From the NCBI GenBank assembly GCA_019359125.1, contig JAHHHY010000002.1, positions 186,001 through 250,000 on the forward strand: a stretch of DNA of 64,000 bases, given 5' to 3'. The translations under genes and the position numbers were made by a program. Under the pieces are notes generated by a model, which searched no databases, was not told the origin of the DNA, and saw only the letters and a list, made by a program, of their open reading frames with translations. Below, piece by piece: positions 42,465 through 51,787 of this stretch; positions within the stretch are counted from its first letter, which is position 1; each line of letters begins with the position of its first letter. This stretch comes from Pleurocapsa minor GSE-CHR-MK 17-07R. GTDB lineage: Bacteria > Chloroflexota > Anaerolineae > Aggregatilineales > Phototrophicaceae.

Positions 42465-42685
42465 GCAAATCCTTGCCCGTTCCGCCCTGTTCGCCTGTCG
42501 TATAGCGGTCGCCTGGGCAGAGCACAGCAGTAAGAGGGATCCCAGTGGGTGCGCGAATCGTCCTGTGCGGCCAAGAAGATTACAATCTTTATTAGTGGCG
42601 TGAGAATGATGTTTGCATGGCCTGAATGTCTGGCCCTGGGTGAAGCCTTTAGCACATGGAATAGACGCTGATCAACCTGACAATT

Positions 42686-43708
42686 GTGGTCAAATCTCTG
42701 ATGATCATCTTGACGGCTGTACTGGGCGCTGCATCGTTGGTTGCGGCGCAGGAAATTACGCTGCCTGAAGATCGTATAGGTGGATTAGATTTTAATCACG
42801 ATGGCAGTTTGATTGCGGTAGCTCGATACACAGGAGTAATCGAAATTTATGATGGTAACGGATCCCTGGTACGGACTTTAACGTCACCTCAGCTTGAGCA
42901 ATTCATTTCACTGGACTGGAGCGAAAACGGTGACCTGATTGCTTCGACAAGTTTATCCGGGAGGATTTTTATCTGGGAAACCAGCAACTGGACGCTTCGG
43001 TATACATTCGAAAGCCCATTGCGGAACTATTTGTTTTACCTCGCATGGAACGAAGATAACTCTCAAATAGCGACAATAAGCCAGCTGGATTATCAATTGC
43101 TCGTATGGGATCTGCTCACCGAAGACATCATATTTCAATCTGGCGGTATTCAATCGGGATTAAGCTGGCACAACAGTCTTCTTGCAGATGGCGGTGGGAA
43201 TGGCATTGGCGTCACGAATACCGACATCTGGGAATTTCAAGGACTGATTGGTCTTCAGGATCAGGACGTTGTTTCTATCGACTGGAATCCCACTGGCACG
43301 GCAATCGCCTCAGGAAGTATGGACGGAACCGTAACCATTTGGGATGCGGCAGGGGAGTCTTATTCTCCAGAGTATCCGGCGCATACATTTTCTGGCCATA
43401 CGATGCCAGTGACGGATGTCTCGTGGAGTCCTGATGGGGTTTTGATCGCCAGCAGCAGCTATGACGGTACGGTTCGCATCTGGCATGCTGAGTCAGGCGA
43501 AGCACTGAAGACTATAGAAGCCGGTGCGATCGTCCTGAATGTGCAATGGAGTCCTGACGGCGAAGTATTGGCATACAGCGGCGACGTACTGGGACTTGGT
43601 GGCGCGGTGATCACACAAAGCACCCAGCAATTGCTCTCTACGCCAGCTCTTTCAGCGCCTGGTCCAGCGTCAAGGCGGCTGCACACACCGCCTGTACAAC
43701 ATAGATGA
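42686..43708 (+). CDS. Secreted WD40-type beta-propeller protein, cluster 1 gene 2
   Basis: A 340-residue protein starting at GTG (VKSLMIILTAVLGAASLVAAQ), with a signal peptide likely cut after about residue 21. Six or seven blades follow, such as GGLDFNHDGSLIAVARYTG, SLDWSENGDLIASTS, and the well-conserved SWSPDGVLIASSSYDGTVRIW near residue 255. It ends ALSAPGPASRRLHTPPVQHR, which does not match the PAPTQASG-like tails of its paralogues, so the tail may have been altered by recombination. Expected to sit outside the membrane or on the surface. It forms a tandem array with the two following genes. Confidence 0.8.
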   Translation: MVKSLMIILTAVLGAASLVAAQEITLPEDRIGGLDFNHDGSLIAVARYTGVIEIYDGNGSLVRTLTSPQLEQFISLDWSENGDLIASTSLSGRIFIWETSNWTLRYTFESPLRNYLFYLAWNEDNSQIATISQLDYQLLVWDLLTEDIIFQSGGIQSGLSWHNSLLADGGGNGIGVTNTDIWEFQGLIGLQDQDVVSIDWNPTGTAIASGSMDGTVTIWDAAGESYSPEYPAHTFSGHTMPVTDVSWSPDGVLIASSSYDGTVRIWHAESGEALKTIEAGAIVLNVQWSPDGEVLAYSGDVLGLGGAVITQSTQQLLSTPALSAPGPASRRLHTPPVQHR

Positions 43709-43728
43709 AGACTCTTTTGTAAAACATT

Positions 43729-44880
43729 ATGACGAGACCGGTTGGTGACACCATGCTGCAACGACTTCTGCGATTTCAGTTGATTCTGGTGACCACCGCG
43801 CTGGTCGTGTTCGTTATTCTGCCGGTTGCGGGGTTGGCTCAGCAGAGGGGCTCCATGATCCTCAGTGTGGCATGGAGTCCTGACGGGACGCTGCTGGCCA
43901 GCATCGCGGACAATGGCACTATTCGTGTTGCAGATCCAGACCAAAACGCACTGACTTTTCAATTTGCACTGACAGTTTCTATTCCAAGCGCAGCTGTTGC
44001 CTGGAGTTCAAATGGAGACAGCATGGCTGCTGGAGTTGGAAATCAGGTTTACATCTGGAACACAAATACCTGGCAACTAACTCATCAATTTACTGCAGGA
44101 GATTTGGACGGTTTCTTTACACCTGACGGTGCATTAGTCGAAATCCCTGAAGGCATGAGATCCATTACATGGAGTGATGATAGTCGTTACGTTATCACTG
44201 GTAGCCTGAGCTATCTAACAACTGTATGGGACAATGAGGAAAGCAGAGTAAGTTATCAAGCGTATGATGGTTCAGGAGGAGGACCGGGGCGAATCTGGCT
44301 TGGTGATGGCTGGTTGGGCGATGGGGCAACAAAATTAAATGTGTTTTCAGGTGAACTCATCCTACTTGCCCCTGATGAGATCCAGAACACTTTTGGTATA
44401 GGCGGGGGCCCAAATGCGACCGAAGCCCGCCCAAACTTTTCGCAAATCGCATGGGGAACAGAATTTGGTTATTTGCTTGTGTTTGATCTGAACACGTTAT
44501 ATGGCGTTCATGGGCTTGAAGTAACCGAAAGTGTTCCACCTACTCCAAGACGAGCTCTCACAGGTATATCATGGAATCATAGCGGTGAATTTATCACTGC
44601 CGTATCACGTGATGGGGAGCTTTATGTTGTCAATCTTTTAACTGAAGAAGTGGCAAGCGTTCTCACGATCGATGGGCAGTTACACGCCGTCGACTGGAAC
44701 CCGCAGACGAACCAGGTCACCTATGGCGGAGTGAGCAGTGCAGGGGAGCCTGTCCTTGAAACGGTCGATGTCAGCGGCATTGCCGGGGTGCCGGACGATA
44801 CGCCAACCACGGCTGATACCCCTGTCGCAAGTCAATCACCCAAGCACTTTCAGCGCATGAGGATGGCAACCCATGCATAA
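43729..44880 (+). CDS. Secreted WD40-type beta-propeller protein, cluster 1 gene 3
   Basis: A 383-residue protein with a signal peptide (LQRLLRFQLILVTTALVVFV then VAGLAQQ). An in-frame ATG eight codons on (43753) is an alternative start. Blades include LSVAWSPDGTLLASIADNGT and SITWSDDSRYVITGSLSYLT. The last 120 residues, with DGELYVVNLLTEEVASVL and QTNQVTYGGVSSAGE, are nearly the same as in the gene at 49109, showing the two clusters share descent. The tail beyond IAGVPDDT is unusual (PKHFQRMRMATHA). It overlaps the next gene by 8 nt, so those two are coupled. Confidence 0.8.
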   Translation: MTRPVGDTMLQRLLRFQLILVTTALVVFVILPVAGLAQQRGSMILSVAWSPDGTLLASIADNGTIRVADPDQNALTFQFALTVSIPSAAVAWSSNGDSMAAGVGNQVYIWNTNTWQLTHQFTAGDLDGFFTPDGALVEIPEGMRSITWSDDSRYVITGSLSYLTTVWDNEESRVSYQAYDGSGGGPGRIWLGDGWLGDGATKLNVFSGELILLAPDEIQNTFGIGGGPNATEARPNFSQIAWGTEFGYLLVFDLNTLYGVHGLEVTESVPPTPRRALTGISWNHSGEFITAVSRDGELYVVNLLTEEVASVLTIDGQLHAVDWNPQTNQVTYGGVSSAGEPVLETVDVSGIAGVPDDTPTTADTPVASQSPKHFQRMRMATHA

Positions 44881-45889
44881 ACTAAAATCACCGTGGGCAG
44901 TCGTCACCATCGCCATAAGCCTGTGTCTGGGTTGGGCTTCGGGGGACGTCGCGGCTCAGGCCACGCCTGCCGGGGCATGGGAAATAGAGTGGAGCCCGGA
45001 TGGTGAACGGTTAGCGATTGCCGACTGGAACAGCATGGTGTACGTTGTGAATGCCTCTGGCATCCTTCAGGATACATTGCGTGGGCATTCCAGACGAGCT
45101 GTGTCAGTGGAATGGAGTCCAGACGGAGAACTTTTGGCTACAGGTGGCACGGACGATAGGTTCGTAAATCTGTGGAATGGCTCAACAGGCGAATTTACCC
45201 GACGAGTTCCTGCCAACATCGACGCACTTTATGATGGTGTCTTTAATCTCGCCTGGAGCCCAGATGGTGCATACCTGCTCGCAACCTCGTTCGACACGTT
45301 TCAGTTCTGGGAAACAGGTTCATGGACAGGTCTGGAGCCATCCAGAAGTGGCACAATAAATGACGCCGCGTGGAGCCCGGATGGTTTGCTGCTTGCTGTC
45401 ACCGATATCTACCAGCTATCGTTCTTCAACGGCCAAACCCTGACCACAGATAACCTTGAAAATGATGTCATCGAAAGCCCAGGCGATAACCCCGAACAGC
45501 TAAGCTGGAGCAGCGACAGCCAGCTGCTGGCCACGACTGACCGCCTCGACCCGCGAGTCAGCATCTGGGATGTCCCGACGCGCACGCGCATTGCTGAATT
45601 AAACACGACGGGGGCGCTCTTTACAGACATCGTGTTTATCGGCAGCGAACGTGTGGCAGCGATCACCGAAACCGGCACGCTGTACATCCTAGACACCGCC
45701 GCTTCTGTGCTGGCGACGATTGAGACCGGAGTCATAGAAGCACGCAGCCTGGCCTGGAATCCACAGTTGCAGATGTTCGCCGTCGGTGGTGCTCAGACCG
45801 TGGTGGATGAAGACGGTGTGGCGGGCCTGCCTTTTTTCGAGCTCAGCGACATTCTGCCGAACGCGGCTGAACTGACTCCGCCCGGCTGA
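44873..45889 (+). CDS. Secreted WD40-type beta-propeller protein, cluster 1 gene 4
   Basis: A 338-residue protein with a signal peptide (WAVVTIAISLCLGWASGDVA, cut near AQA). Blades include WEIEWSPDGERLAIADW, VSVEWSPDGELLATGGTDDR and LAWSPDGAYLLATSFD, each with the WSPDG core; late ones are less regular. It begins inside the end of gene 3, so translation is coupled. The C-terminal tail is acidic and Pro-containing rather than Thr/Pro/Gln-rich. GC content is higher than in genes 1-3. The TetR gene with its own promoter follows, so the cluster ends here. Confidence 0.8.
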   Translation: MHKLKSPWAVVTIAISLCLGWASGDVAAQATPAGAWEIEWSPDGERLAIADWNSMVYVVNASGILQDTLRGHSRRAVSVEWSPDGELLATGGTDDRFVNLWNGSTGEFTRRVPANIDALYDGVFNLAWSPDGAYLLATSFDTFQFWETGSWTGLEPSRSGTINDAAWSPDGLLLAVTDIYQLSFFNGQTLTTDNLENDVIESPGDNPEQLSWSSDSQLLATTDRLDPRVSIWDVPTRTRIAELNTTGALFTDIVFIGSERVAAITETGTLYILDTAASVLATIETGVIEARSLAWNPQLQMFAVGGAQTVVDEDGVAGLPFFELSDILPNAAELTPPG

Positions 45890-45938
45890 CTCCGCGCATA
45901 TCACGCCCGTTATGCTACAGGTATCCGACACACAGGGC

Positions 45939-46002
45939 TTGACATACAAACCGTCTGGACGGTATCCTTTTAATAACGCCGACCAACCAGACGGTTTGTA
46001 TG
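45939..46002 (+). promoter_or_regulatory. tetR promoter overlapped by paired operator arms
   Basis: TTGACA (45939-45944) and TATCCT (45963-45968) form a promoter with 18-nt spacing. CATACAAACCGTCTGG (45943-45958) overlaps the -35 and is repeated as an exact inverse, CCAGACGGTTTGTATG (45987-46002), between the -10 and the start codon. ACCGTC-TG-GACGGT at 45950-45963 is a shorter palindrome on the spacer. This is what an autoregulated TetR gene would show. Confidence 0.75.
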
Positions 46003-46013
46003 GAGAAGCCTTT

Positions 46014-46577
46014 ATGACACTCACGCTTAAACAACAGGCCAGCATCGCCTCGCGGGAGAAAATCCTCGCGGCGGCTGCCGAAGTCATCACGCAGCACGGC
46101 ACGACCGGCTTCACGCTGGACGCGGTCGCGCGGCAGGCGGGCATCAGCAAAGGCGGCCTGCTGCATCACTTCGCCTCAAAAGAAGCGCTGCTGGAGGGAC
46201 TGCTCACTCAGTTGTTCGACCAGTTCAGCAGGGCCGTGGCCTCGTACTATGAGCGCGAGACCGATGCGCCCGGCCGCTGGCTGCGCGCCTATGTGCGGGC
46301 CACCTTCGATGCTGAGGCGATCCCGCTGGAAATCAGCGCGGCGATGCTGGCCGGCATCATAGAGAGCGAACATATACACGAAATGATCGCGCTGGATACG
46401 CGCTCGTGGACGGCTGTGCTCACCGGCGACGGGCTGACGTGGGCGCGCGTGCAGGCAGTCCGTATGGCGTGTGACGGTCTGTGGACCGAGGGGTTGGTGA
46501 ATCAGCCGCTGAGTGAGGGCGAACGCGCCGCGCTGCGTGATGAACTACTGACGATAGCGGGGGCACAATCCTCATGA
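46014..46577 (+). CDS. TetR-family transcriptional regulator
   Basis: A 187-residue repressor. The DNA-binding domain is SREKILAAAAEVITQHG...FTLDAVARQAGISKGGLLHHF, with a helix-turn-helix at about residues 30-50 and the family's LxHHFxSKEAL linker. The ligand-binding C-terminal half is divergent, as usual. The ATG has GGAG 8 nt upstream. Its stop overlaps the start of a GAP-family membrane protein (ATGA). The inverted repeats at its promoter suggest that it represses itself and that partner until a small ligand binds. The ligand is unknown. Confidence 0.92.
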   Translation: MTLTLKQQASIASREKILAAAAEVITQHGTTGFTLDAVARQAGISKGGLLHHFASKEALLEGLLTQLFDQFSRAVASYYERETDAPGRWLRAYVRATFDAEAIPLEISAAMLAGIIESEHIHEMIALDTRSWTAVLTGDGLTWARVQAVRMACDGLWTEGLVNQPLSEGERAALRDELLTIAGAQSS

Positions 46578-47251
46578 CGATCGCCTTCCTGCTGGGTATC
46601 GCCGGGTTAGCTATTGCAGACAGCCTGAATCCCTCGCTGTTCATCGCCCAGTTTTATCTGCTGACGACGCCCAAGCCGGTCCCGCGCATCCTGACCTATA
46701 TCCTGGGCATATTCGTCGCCTACCTGCTTGGCGGGCTGGTCATCCTGCTGGGCCTGCGCGAGGTCATCGGGCAGGTCGCGGCCACAATCCCGGCGACAAT
46801 TTCTGTGGGCATTCAGCTTGTCCTCGGCATCGTGTTTCTGGCAGCGGGACTGCGCCTGAGTGGGGCACCGCGCCCGCCGGAAGCAGCCAAAAAGCCGCGC
46901 CTGCTGACGCCATGGTTCACGTTTTTCTTCGGCATGTTTGTCAACCTGAACGAGCTGACTACCGCGCTGCCCTATTTCGTCGCGCTGGAGCGCATCAGCG
47001 TGCAGGGGCTGCACATCGCCAGCGCGATCATCGTGCTGGTGGCCTACAACATCATCTTCTGCGTGCCGCTGCTGATCTTCCTGTGGCTGTTCATACGGAA
47101 CCGTTCGCGTTTTGAAGTGGTCATCGAACGCTTCCAGGGCTGGATGTCGCGCTGGATGCCGCGCCTGCTGAAGATCATCTGCCTGATCCTGGGCGTCGTG
47201 CTGACCGTCAACAGCATCCCGTATTTCCTGTTCGGACGGACGCTGTTCTAG
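46574..47251 (+). CDS. GAP/SfLAP-like polytopic membrane protein
   Basis: A 225-residue protein with six hydrophobic segments. AIADSLNPSLFIAQFYLL near the N terminus (about residues 14-31) resembles the DxxNP motif shared by LysE/CcdA-like transporters and the GAP/Sap (sulfolipid-addressing) family; the later FFFGMFVNLNELTTALPYFV fits the second inverted half of that fold. It is likely a small-molecule exporter. The ATG overlaps the tetR stop, so the repressor and this protein form a local efflux-type module. The substrate is unknown. The similarity is from memory; another LysE-like family is possible. Confidence 0.75.
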   Translation: MTIAFLLGIAGLAIADSLNPSLFIAQFYLLTTPKPVPRILTYILGIFVAYLLGGLVILLGLREVIGQVAATIPATISVGIQLVLGIVFLAAGLRLSGAPRPPEAAKKPRLLTPWFTFFFGMFVNLNELTTALPYFVALERISVQGLHIASAIIVLVAYNIIFCVPLLIFLWLFIRNRSRFEVVIERFQGWMSRWMPRLLKIICLILGVVLTVNSIPYFLFGRTLF

Positions 47252-47324
47252 GCGGTGCGGCGGCCACCTGCGCTATACTGGGGACACCGTCTCAGACTGT
47301 ATTCGCCAGAAGGAACCGTGACCC

Positions 47325-48515
47325 ATGACCGCACCCGACGACAGCGGCGCACTGCTGCCCGCGCTCTCGCCCGACCATCACGCGCTGGTGAAGCTGGTGC
47401 GCGACTTTGCCCGCCGCGAGATCGCGCCCATCGCCGCGGCCTATGACGAGAGCGGCGAGTTTCCGCTGAACACGATTCGTCAGATGGGCGCGATGGGGCT
47501 GATGGGCATCGAAATCCCGGAAGACTACGGCGGCGCGGGCATGGATACGCTGGCCTATGCGCTGACCATGATCGAAGTGGCGAAGGTCGATGCCAGCCAC
47601 AGCACCATCCTCAGCGTGAATAATTCGCTGTTCGGCTACGCCGTGCTGCATTTTGGGACCGAAGCGCAGAAGCACGACTTTCTCGCGCCGGTCGCGCGCG
47701 GCGAGAAAATCGGCGCCTACAGCCTGACCGAGCCGATGAGCGGCAGCGACGCGGGCACCATGGAAAGCCGCGCCGTCCTGAACGAGGCTGGCACACACTA
47801 CATCATCAACGGGCGCAAAAGCTGGGTGACCAGCGGGCCGGTCGCCGACAGTGTGGTGCTGTTCACGATGACCGAGCCGGAAAAGAAGCACAAGGGCGTG
47901 AGCGCCTTTCTGATCGATGCCTATCAGCCGGGCTTCATCCGCGGCAAGAAAGAGCCCAAGCTGGGCATCCGCGCCAGCGCCACCAGCGAGCTGGTGTTTG
48001 AGAACTATGCCTGTCCGGTCGGGAATATGCTGGGCAAGCCCGGCGAAGGCTTCAAAATCGCGATGAGCGTGCTGGATGCCGGGCGCATCGGCATCGCGGC
48101 ACAGGCGCTGGGCATCGCCGAGGCCGCCTACGAGGCCAGCCTGACCTATGCGCGCGAACGGCAGGCGTTTGGCGGCAGCATCGGCGGGTTCCAGATGATT
48201 CAGCAGAAAATTGCCGACATGAAGACGCGCATCGAGGCCAGCCGCCTGCTGATCTACAGCGCGTGCGCCGCCAAGGAACGCGCCAAAAAGACGGGCGCGC
48301 GCTTCACCACCGAGGCCAGCATGGCCAAGCTGTTCGCCAGCGAGACGGCCATGTTCGTGACCGACGAAGCGGTACAGATTCACGGCGGCATGGGCTACAG
48401 CAAGGAGATGCCGGTCGAGCGCTGGTATCGCGACGCACGCATCACCCGCATTTACGAGGGCACGAGCGAGATTCAGCGGATGGTCATCGCGCGCAACGAG
48501 CTGGGGCTGCGCTGA
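47325..48515 (+). CDS. Acyl-CoA dehydrogenase (short-chain type)
   Basis: A 396-residue FAD enzyme that oxidises acyl-CoA to enoyl-CoA in beta-oxidation. It has the ALTEP-like YSLTEPMSGSDAGTM (about residues 127-141), the FAD-contact WVTSG, and the QTFGG-equivalent RQAFGGSIGGFQMIQ. The catalytic Glu378 is in ARITRIYEGTSEIQRM, the position used by short-chain/butyryl-CoA types. A plausible -10 (TATACT) and a GAAGGAA ribosome site precede the start. Two codons after the stop begins a small gene of unknown function that may be cotranscribed. The methylmalonyl-CoA epimerase near the end of the window fits the same acyl-CoA metabolism. Confidence 0.96.
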   Translation: MTAPDDSGALLPALSPDHHALVKLVRDFARREIAPIAAAYDESGEFPLNTIRQMGAMGLMGIEIPEDYGGAGMDTLAYALTMIEVAKVDASHSTILSVNNSLFGYAVLHFGTEAQKHDFLAPVARGEKIGAYSLTEPMSGSDAGTMESRAVLNEAGTHYIINGRKSWVTSGPVADSVVLFTMTEPEKKHKGVSAFLIDAYQPGFIRGKKEPKLGIRASATSELVFENYACPVGNMLGKPGEGFKIAMSVLDAGRIGIAAQALGIAEAAYEASLTYARERQAFGGSIGGFQMIQQKIADMKTRIEASRLLIYSACAAKERAKKTGARFTTEASMAKLFASETAMFVTDEAVQIHGGMGYSKEMPVERWYRDARITRIYEGTSEIQRMVIARNELGLR

Positions 48516-48517
48516 CC

Positions 48518-49018
48518 ATGTTCCGCTCAGACAGCCCGCTGTCTCATTCGCATGCGCCGTCGCTGCGCGCGCTGGCCGAGCGCCTGGGCATCCCGACTGT
48601 GGCGAAGCTGGCCCGACAGCCCGGCGTGAGCAGCGTGTTTCGCGTGACCGCGCACTATCACGACCGGCGCGCACGGGACTCGGTGGCCACGCTGGTGCGC
48701 CGCAATACCGGCGCCCCCGTGCTGGAGGTGGTGTATGACCGGCTGTTTGAGCACAAGCCGATCGTGCACGCGCTGACCGGCGAACGCTATCAGACCTTTT
48801 ACGCGGCGGCCATGAGCATCGACTTCGATCGCATGACCGACCAGCCGGGCATCCCCCCTTATGACGTGACCGATGTCTGGCTGGTGGAGCGCGCCGCCGG
48901 GACCTTCGCCCGCGAAGTGCTGGTGGCGCCCACGCTGGCGCTTGAGGGCAAACACGCCATGCTGGTCAACGCCATCCGCCACGGCCTGCCAGAGCTGGTG
49001 CGCGAGGCATCGGGATAG
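48518..49018 (+). CDS. Unknown small protein
   Basis: A 166-residue protein, start ATG two nt after the stop of the acyl-CoA dehydrogenase gene. It shows no signal peptide, membrane helix or known motif. A Val/Arg-rich stretch DSVATLVRRNTGAPVLEVVY lies near residues 55-74, and the second half (YDRLFEHKPIVHALTGERY onward) looks alpha/beta. High GC and codon use are those of the neighbours, so it is a real gene. Coupled expression with the dehydrogenase suggests a link to acyl-CoA metabolism, which is inference only. A short inverted repeat (CCCTTA/TAAGGG, 49078-49098) follows before the next cluster. Confidence 0.65.
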   Translation: MFRSDSPLSHSHAPSLRALAERLGIPTVAKLARQPGVSSVFRVTAHYHDRRARDSVATLVRRNTGAPVLEVVYDRLFEHKPIVHALTGERYQTFYAAAMSIDFDRMTDQPGIPPYDVTDVWLVERAAGTFAREVLVAPTLALEGKHAMLVNAIRHGLPELVREASG

Positions 49019-49108
49019 GGCAGGCTAACCGCCTTAACAATCCCTTTATACCACAAATTCAAATCGCGTATAGAATTCCCTTAGATCAAAATTAAGGGTT
49101 CCATTACT

Positions 49109-50284
49109 ATGGATGCGTCGCGCATCTGCATGGCGGGTGCTCGTCCATGCCGATACGCACGCGGTCATGTGAGACATTTTAAGGAGAAGGGCTGGCGACA
49201 CGTGCCAACACGAAGACGTAACTGGCATCACGTACTGCTGATCATTGGATTACTGAGTGTTTTAGGTGGTTCGAATACCGGACATGCACAAGGCTCAGAA
49301 TCTGCGATCCTTGATATCGCATGGAGCCCAAATGGTGAAATGCTCGCTACTGTTGATCGGAACGGTACATTGAACGTCACATTGCCGAGCGAGAATATTC
49401 TTGTGGTTCAGTTTGTACAATCCTTTTCTCTGAACGAAGCCACGGTTGAATGGAGCTTACAGGGAGATTTCCTGGCTGTCGGGATTGGAAATCTAGTTTC
49501 AATTTGGGATAGCACAACTTGGAACTTGAGGCATCAATTTATTGCGGGTGATTCTGATGGCGTGACTAATTACTATTCAACAGAAACTTCCGAGGGAATT
49601 ATCAATATTCGGTGGAGCACTGATGGTCAGTATATTGTTACTGGAAGTCTAAGCTATGTGACGACTGTCTGGAGTCAGTCGGAATCACGCATTGTGTACC
49701 AAGGCGTTGACGCTTCAAGTGGCGGACCCGGACGGGTTTGGCTAAGCAATAATGGATGGATGAGCGATGGAGTTAGCAGACTCAACGCATTCACGGGAGA
49801 ACTTTTTCGCGCAAATCGCTCGGAATCTCCGAACGCATTTTTAGCTTCCGCAGAGGGCGCCTCTACCGATCCTCGCCCAGACAACACTCAGCTGGCATGG
49901 GGTACGGTTCATGGAGAACTCCTTATAGTCAATGCTGAGGCATTGATCTTGGAATCAGGTATTCGAGTCAAATACAATACAGATCCAAATAGCATGTTGT
50001 TAGGTATTGCCGACATTTCATGGGATAGTACATGGAATTTTATTGCAGTCGCATCACGTGATGGTGAGCTTTACGTTGTCAATCTTATAACTGAAGAAGT
50101 AGCCAGCGTTTTCAACATCGATGGGCAGCTCACTTCCGTTGACTGGAACCCTCAGACGAACCAGGTCACCTATGCGGGTGTGAGCAGTGCAGGGGAGGCC
50201 ATCCTTGAAACAGTCGATGTGAGTGGCGTTGCCGGAGTGCCGGAAGTTGCAGTAGCCCCCGCCCCGACGCAGGCGTCCGGCTGA
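49109..50284 (+). CDS. Secreted WD40-type beta-propeller protein, cluster 2 gene 1
   Basis: A 391-residue frame. The secretion signal is NWHHVLLIIGLLSVLGGSNT, so an in-frame GTG near 49202 with an upstream AAGGAG may be the real start, giving about 360 residues. Blades include LDIAWSPNGEMLATVDRNG and IRWSTDGQYIVTGSLSYVTT, and SGGPGRVWLSNNGW near the middle recurs in the gene at 43729. The C-terminal part is nearly the same as in that paralogue. It ends with APTQASG, and the bases around the stop (CCCCGACGCAGGC before, CTGATGCGTGCTG at the stop) recur in the next two genes. AT-rich relative to housekeeping genes. Confidence 0.8.
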   Translation: MDASRICMAGARPCRYARGHVRHFKEKGWRHVPTRRRNWHHVLLIIGLLSVLGGSNTGHAQGSESAILDIAWSPNGEMLATVDRNGTLNVTLPSENILVVQFVQSFSLNEATVEWSLQGDFLAVGIGNLVSIWDSTTWNLRHQFIAGDSDGVTNYYSTETSEGIINIRWSTDGQYIVTGSLSYVTTVWSQSESRIVYQGVDASSGGPGRVWLSNNGWMSDGVSRLNAFTGELFRANRSESPNAFLASAEGASTDPRPDNTQLAWGTVHGELLIVNAEALILESGIRVKYNTDPNSMLLGIADISWDSTWNFIAVASRDGELYVVNLITEEVASVFNIDGQLTSVDWNPQTNQVTYAGVSSAGEAILETVDVSGVAGVPEVAVAPAPTQASG

Positions 50285-50331
50285 TGCGTGCTGTGCCCAT
50301 CAATAAATGACTCTCCACAGGAGCGCAGACT

Positions 50332-51744
50332 ATGAAATTTTTTTCACGCCTTCTTGCAACTGCCGTTTTCCTGTGCGTGATGTTTGCGCCCACGTTTGCC
50401 GGAACTGCGCAGTCTGGCATTCAGCAATACGCCTATATCTCCTACGACGCCCCAGAGACAGCCACCGTTTGGCTCATTGATCCGTCCAGCCTGGAAACGA
50501 CGGTCTTGACGACCATTTCTGCCAACACGGGCGAAACAATCGGTGCCGCGTTTCTGAGCCCGACAAATGACTGGATCGTCGTCCGATTTACATTGGGGCA
50601 AACTGCTTCGCTGCGCCTGATCAATTTGTCTTCCGGGGAAATCGCAAACGTCATCGATGGTTTTGCATTTCCTTTACGTCCGAATTCGATCGGTGGTGAT
50701 TTTGATGTGTTCGAATGGTCACCAAACGGACAATACTTTGCGTTCTTCACACAAGTTGGCGACGAGGGACAAACTCTGTACGTCTACAACGTGCAGACAC
50801 AGACGCTGACCAATATTGGAAGCCCAGGTGAAAACCAGTACCAGCTCAGCTGGTCACCAGACGGCGATCGACTGGCATTCGTCAGCCTGGCGTGCGTGGT
50901 AAGTGGCTGCACAAACGCTGTGCTCAATGTTTATGACATGACGAGAATGGCAGCCGTGCATGCGATTGATTTGGCGCAATTCGCCGGAAATAGTGGTACA
51001 GAAAGTGTCAACTTTTGTGAGATTAAGTGGAGTACCGACGCTTCGTTCATTTCCTTCTTTGATTTCTGCGATAGCTCAGCCTTCGGAACGCCGCGCGAGA
51101 TGCAGATTGTTGATTTGAACAGCGAGGTCATAACCCAGGTGACTTCACTTACACCAACCGATGTTCCACCTACAAACTCTTTGTACAACGCCACGCACGA
51201 TGCCGTATGGATAGATAGTTCTGCGCTACTTATGGGAACTCGATTTCTAACAGGTGAGGCATATCCTGCTGCTGGCACGGTTACTTCATATACAACTCTT
51301 TACGATCGACAGAATCAATCTGTTTCAGTCATCGACTCAAGACGACTAGGGCGGTGGGCACGTGCCAACGATCAATTAATAGCCCACGCCGTCTACAGTT
51401 ATGCTCTGGACAGTGACAACTCTCCAGTCCTGACCAGCTCGAATATTGAAGTATCTAGTTTCGATGGTCAGATCCTAACGAGGCTGGCTTCCGGTCCTTC
51501 AGGATGTCTGCTCTCGTGGATCCGAAGCGCTGACATACTCGCTTACATTGGCAGTGACGATATCGCCCCTGGCGGACTGTGCGAACCGGGTTTCGAAACG
51601 CTTCATTTCCTGACGACCACCCACCTTCAGTCATTCGTGGTGGATCAGGGTCAGCGCGCTGCTGCGCTCGGTTGGTACACGCGCAGCGGCGATTTGGCAT
51701 CCCCCACACCCGCCCCGACGCAGGCTTCCGGCTCGTCCGGCTGA
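50332..51744 (+). CDS. Secreted beta-propeller (TolB/WD40-like) protein, cluster 2 gene 2
   Basis: A 470-residue protein with a signal peptide (FFSRLLATAVFLCVMFAPT, cut after FAGTAQ). It is longer than its paralogues and its blades are less regular: FEWSPNGQYFAFFTQVG and LSWSPDGDRLAFVSLACVV are clear, others look TolB-like (SLRLINLSSGE). Cysteines CVVSGC and FDFCDSS could form a disulphide outside the cell. The tail is Thr/Pro/Ala/Gln-rich (TPAPTQASGSSG). The 3' bases match the flanking genes, so the 3' ends, at least, have spread by recombination. The function is unknown. Confidence 0.8.
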   Translation: MKFFSRLLATAVFLCVMFAPTFAGTAQSGIQQYAYISYDAPETATVWLIDPSSLETTVLTTISANTGETIGAAFLSPTNDWIVVRFTLGQTASLRLINLSSGEIANVIDGFAFPLRPNSIGGDFDVFEWSPNGQYFAFFTQVGDEGQTLYVYNVQTQTLTNIGSPGENQYQLSWSPDGDRLAFVSLACVVSGCTNAVLNVYDMTRMAAVHAIDLAQFAGNSGTESVNFCEIKWSTDASFISFFDFCDSSAFGTPREMQIVDLNSEVITQVTSLTPTDVPPTNSLYNATHDAVWIDSSALLMGTRFLTGEAYPAAGTVTSYTTLYDRQNQSVSVIDSRRLGRWARANDQLIAHAVYSYALDSDNSPVLTSSNIEVSSFDGQILTRLASGPSGCLLSWIRSADILAYIGSDDIAPGGLCEPGFETLHFLTTTHLQSFVVDQGQRAAALGWYTRSGDLASPTPAPTQASGSSG

Positions 51745-51787
51745 TGCGTGCTGTGCACCCGTACATGCTAGAAGGGAATAAGTACTG

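Noticed and set aside
45943-46002. Inverse arms before tetR as a terminator for the WD40 cluster
   Set aside because: There is no T run, the loop is long, and the arms overlap a good promoter.
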